From: Sphingomonas sp.
GTDB taxonomy: Bacteria; Pseudomonadota; Alphaproteobacteria; Sphingomonadales; Sphingomonadaceae
Length of the DNA stretch: 64,000 nt
Assembly: GCF_026460985.1 (NCBI RefSeq)
Contig: NZ_JAPKNM010000068.1
Span: forward strand, 28,177-92,176
Direction: 5' to 3'
The notes below the pieces were generated by a model, which searched no databases, was not told the origin of the DNA, and worked only from the letters and a program-made list of their open reading frames with translations. Both the position numbers and the translations under genes were made by a program. Of the stretch, positions 63,172 to 64,000 are shown piece by piece (position 1 is the stretch's first letter; each line of letters begins with the position of its first letter).

Positions 63172-63642
63172 TTACTTTACAGGCTGCGTCGAAACCGCCA
63201 TTTTTACAGCAACCTTTGAGTAGTTTACTTCTCCGTCCGGGCCAGGTTGCTGCTTAAGTTCATCGAGAGCGTAAACGATCTCTACTCGGTGACCTATCTT
63301 GAACAATTGCACATCCGCGGGATTGTTCACGTATATCCCAATCGATTCCGGGCGCCCCTCGTCGGTAATTATATCGACCATGTTATTGGGACCGGTTCCA
63401 CCTTGCCCCGCGTAGTAGGCTCTTTCGATTACGCCAGAGAATCGCTTCGACGGCATCATGCCGGAGCCGATGTGTTCCCACCACTCCGGTGAACCAAATA
63501 GCCCCATCGACCCCTTAAGGCCCATGCTAGGCTTGCTCGCATTAAGGGTGAGGGCTTGAGTTAGCTCAACCCGCGCTGGATTCGCGCGAAGCTCATCGGC
63601 GAGCTCGAAGACACTCTTCATCGAATACTTCATATCATTCAT
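63172..63642 (-). CDS. Hypothetical protein of unknown function
   Basis: The 156-residue product is cytoplasmic (no signal peptide), begins MNDMKYSMKSVFELADEL and has a central Gly/Met/Ser-rich part (KGSMGLFGSPEWWEHIGSG) followed by a small beta-rich domain (FSGVIERAYYAGQGG, IGIYVNNPADVQLFKIG). Three Met codons lie at the start. It is lower in GC than the window average and I recognise no family. Its neighbour at 63660 is in the same direction 17 bp upstream. Confidence 0.55.
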   Translation of the reverse strand: MNDMKYSMKSVFELADELRANPARVELTQALTLNASKPSMGLKGSMGLFGSPEWWEHIGSGMMPSKRFSGVIERAYYAGQGGTGPNNMVDIITDEGRPESIGIYVNNPADVQLFKIGHRVEIVYALDELKQQPGPDGEVNYSKVAVKMAVSTQPVK

Positions 63643-63659
63643 CTTACCAAATCCACGTA

Positions 63660-63887
63660 TTACTTTGGTACACGCTGGAAGCCAAGTAAGTTTTCGTTAA
63701 AAATATCAATGCCCGCACCTCGGCCCAGCTGAGTAGTCATTTGCCCGCTCTCAACCTTAAACCGAACGTTTGTCTGCATCCAGCGCCCCGTCTGCGTTGA
63801 CATGCCGGGAAATTGTGCGGCCGCTGGCTCGTTTGCGGCAATGCCAATTTCTTGCAGCCGCGCGGACGTTCCTGGTGCGGTAGTCAT
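63660..63887 (-). CDS. Short protein, possibly truncated by the IS element
   Basis: The frame from ATG at 63887 gives 75 residues (MTTAPGTSARLQEIGIAAN, ending FNENLLGFQRVPK). A longer version to 63908 would start inside the inverted repeat of the IS630 element, so that part does not belong to the gene. The end has protein-like composition, and the gene may have been cut by the insertion. Function unknown. Confidence 0.4.
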   Translation of the reverse strand: MTTAPGTSARLQEIGIAANEPAAAQFPGMSTQTGRWMQTNVRFKVESGQMTTQLGRGAGIDIFNENLLGFQRVPK

Positions 63888-63891
63888 TCTA

Positions 63892-64000
63892 GAGCGTTTT
63901 CCGATCATTCTGCATCGTACCCGGCGCTAGCGAAGTAATTGGCGCACTCCTGCGGCGAGTAGAGATCGATGATGCGGCCGATGGCGTCCCACAGGCCATG
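63892..64000 (-). mobile_element. End of an IS630-family element (runs past the window)
   Basis: GAGCGTTTTCCGATCA, starting at 63892 just after a TA (63890-63891), resembles the terminal repeat of IS630 elements in this group, which insert at TA. It is followed by the 3' end of a transposase gene. The rest of the element is outside the window. Confidence 0.65.
63905..64000 (-). CDS. IS630-family transposase, C-terminal end
   Basis: The last 31 codons before a TGA at 63905-63907 encode HGLWDAIGRIIDLY and then SPQECANYFASAGYDAE, the characteristic end of IS630-family transposases in alphaproteobacteria. The gene begins outside the window, so integrity cannot be judged. Confidence 0.75.
   Translation of the reverse strand, partial: HGLWDAIGRIIDLYSPQECANYFASAGYDAE

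Noticed and set aside
62778..63257. A 159-codon plus-strand frame in the gap after the pilus operon
   Set aside because: It is Arg/Pro/Ser-rich, has no ribosome site, and changes composition midway. It also crosses the end of the better supported minus-strand gene.

Overview
The window is a high-GC chromosomal segment of an alphaproteobacterium of the Sphingomonas type. Evidence for this placement is the gene order (lepB-rnc-era, proA-nadD-rsfS-rlmH, dsbB-coq7), a ubiquinone-10 style UbiG/Coq7 pair, a TonB-dependent maltodextrin locus, and many short mirrored REP-like palindromes typical of sphingomonads. Almost all of the DNA is coding; most housekeeping genes are tightly packed and many start codons overlap the preceding stop.

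Positions 1-22.3 kb hold core genes: a partial ubiG facing away from lysC, a TonB-like protein, a nitronate monooxygenase-type enzyme, a PadR regulator with its HAAS membrane partner, ptsP, a RodZ-like protein, the Tol-Pal protein CpoB/YbgF, tilS (with a 122-bp palindrome close to its start), ftsH, a DUF3667 membrane protein, and proA. A ParDE-like toxin-antitoxin pair lies between proA and nadD, followed by rsfS, rlmH, an EnvC-like protein, a Ctp protease, dsbB and coq7. Positions 22.3-27.7 kb hold a GT87-type membrane glycosyltransferase, a paired beta-helix protein and diheme cytochrome c, an aldo/keto reductase and a DJ-1/PfpI protein.

Positions 27.8-37 kb form a maltodextrin utilisation locus: alpha-glucosidase, alpha-amylase and a TonB-dependent receptor on the minus strand, with a divergent LacI regulator and an MFS sugar transporter. 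Together these would cleave, import and hydrolyse alpha-glucans. Positions 37-50.3 kb are again housekeeping: rnhB, thiD fused to a VOC (glyoxalase-fold) domain, glmM, a dicarboxylate symporter, glutathione reductase, pgi, lepB, rnc, era and a sirtuin deacylase. A 207-bp inverted repeat separates rnc from era.

Positions 50.6-62.5 kb hold the most distinctive system. A FixJ-type two-component pair (CHASE3-PAS-PAS histidine kinase and LuxR-type response regulator) is followed by a Csu-like chaperone-usher pilus cluster with six small spore-coat-U pilins, a chaperone, an usher and a two-domain tip protein, plus a convergent orphan pilin-like gene. A short dyad, GTAGTWCTAC, occurs upstream of the kinase and, with a weaker second copy 30 bp away, upstream of the first pilin. 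Stem-loops follow each of the first three pilin genes. I infer that the response regulator controls its own operon and the pilus, and that RNA processing or partial termination sets the subunit ratios. The last 1.5 kb is lower in GC, holds unknown genes, and ends in the edge of an IS630-family element.
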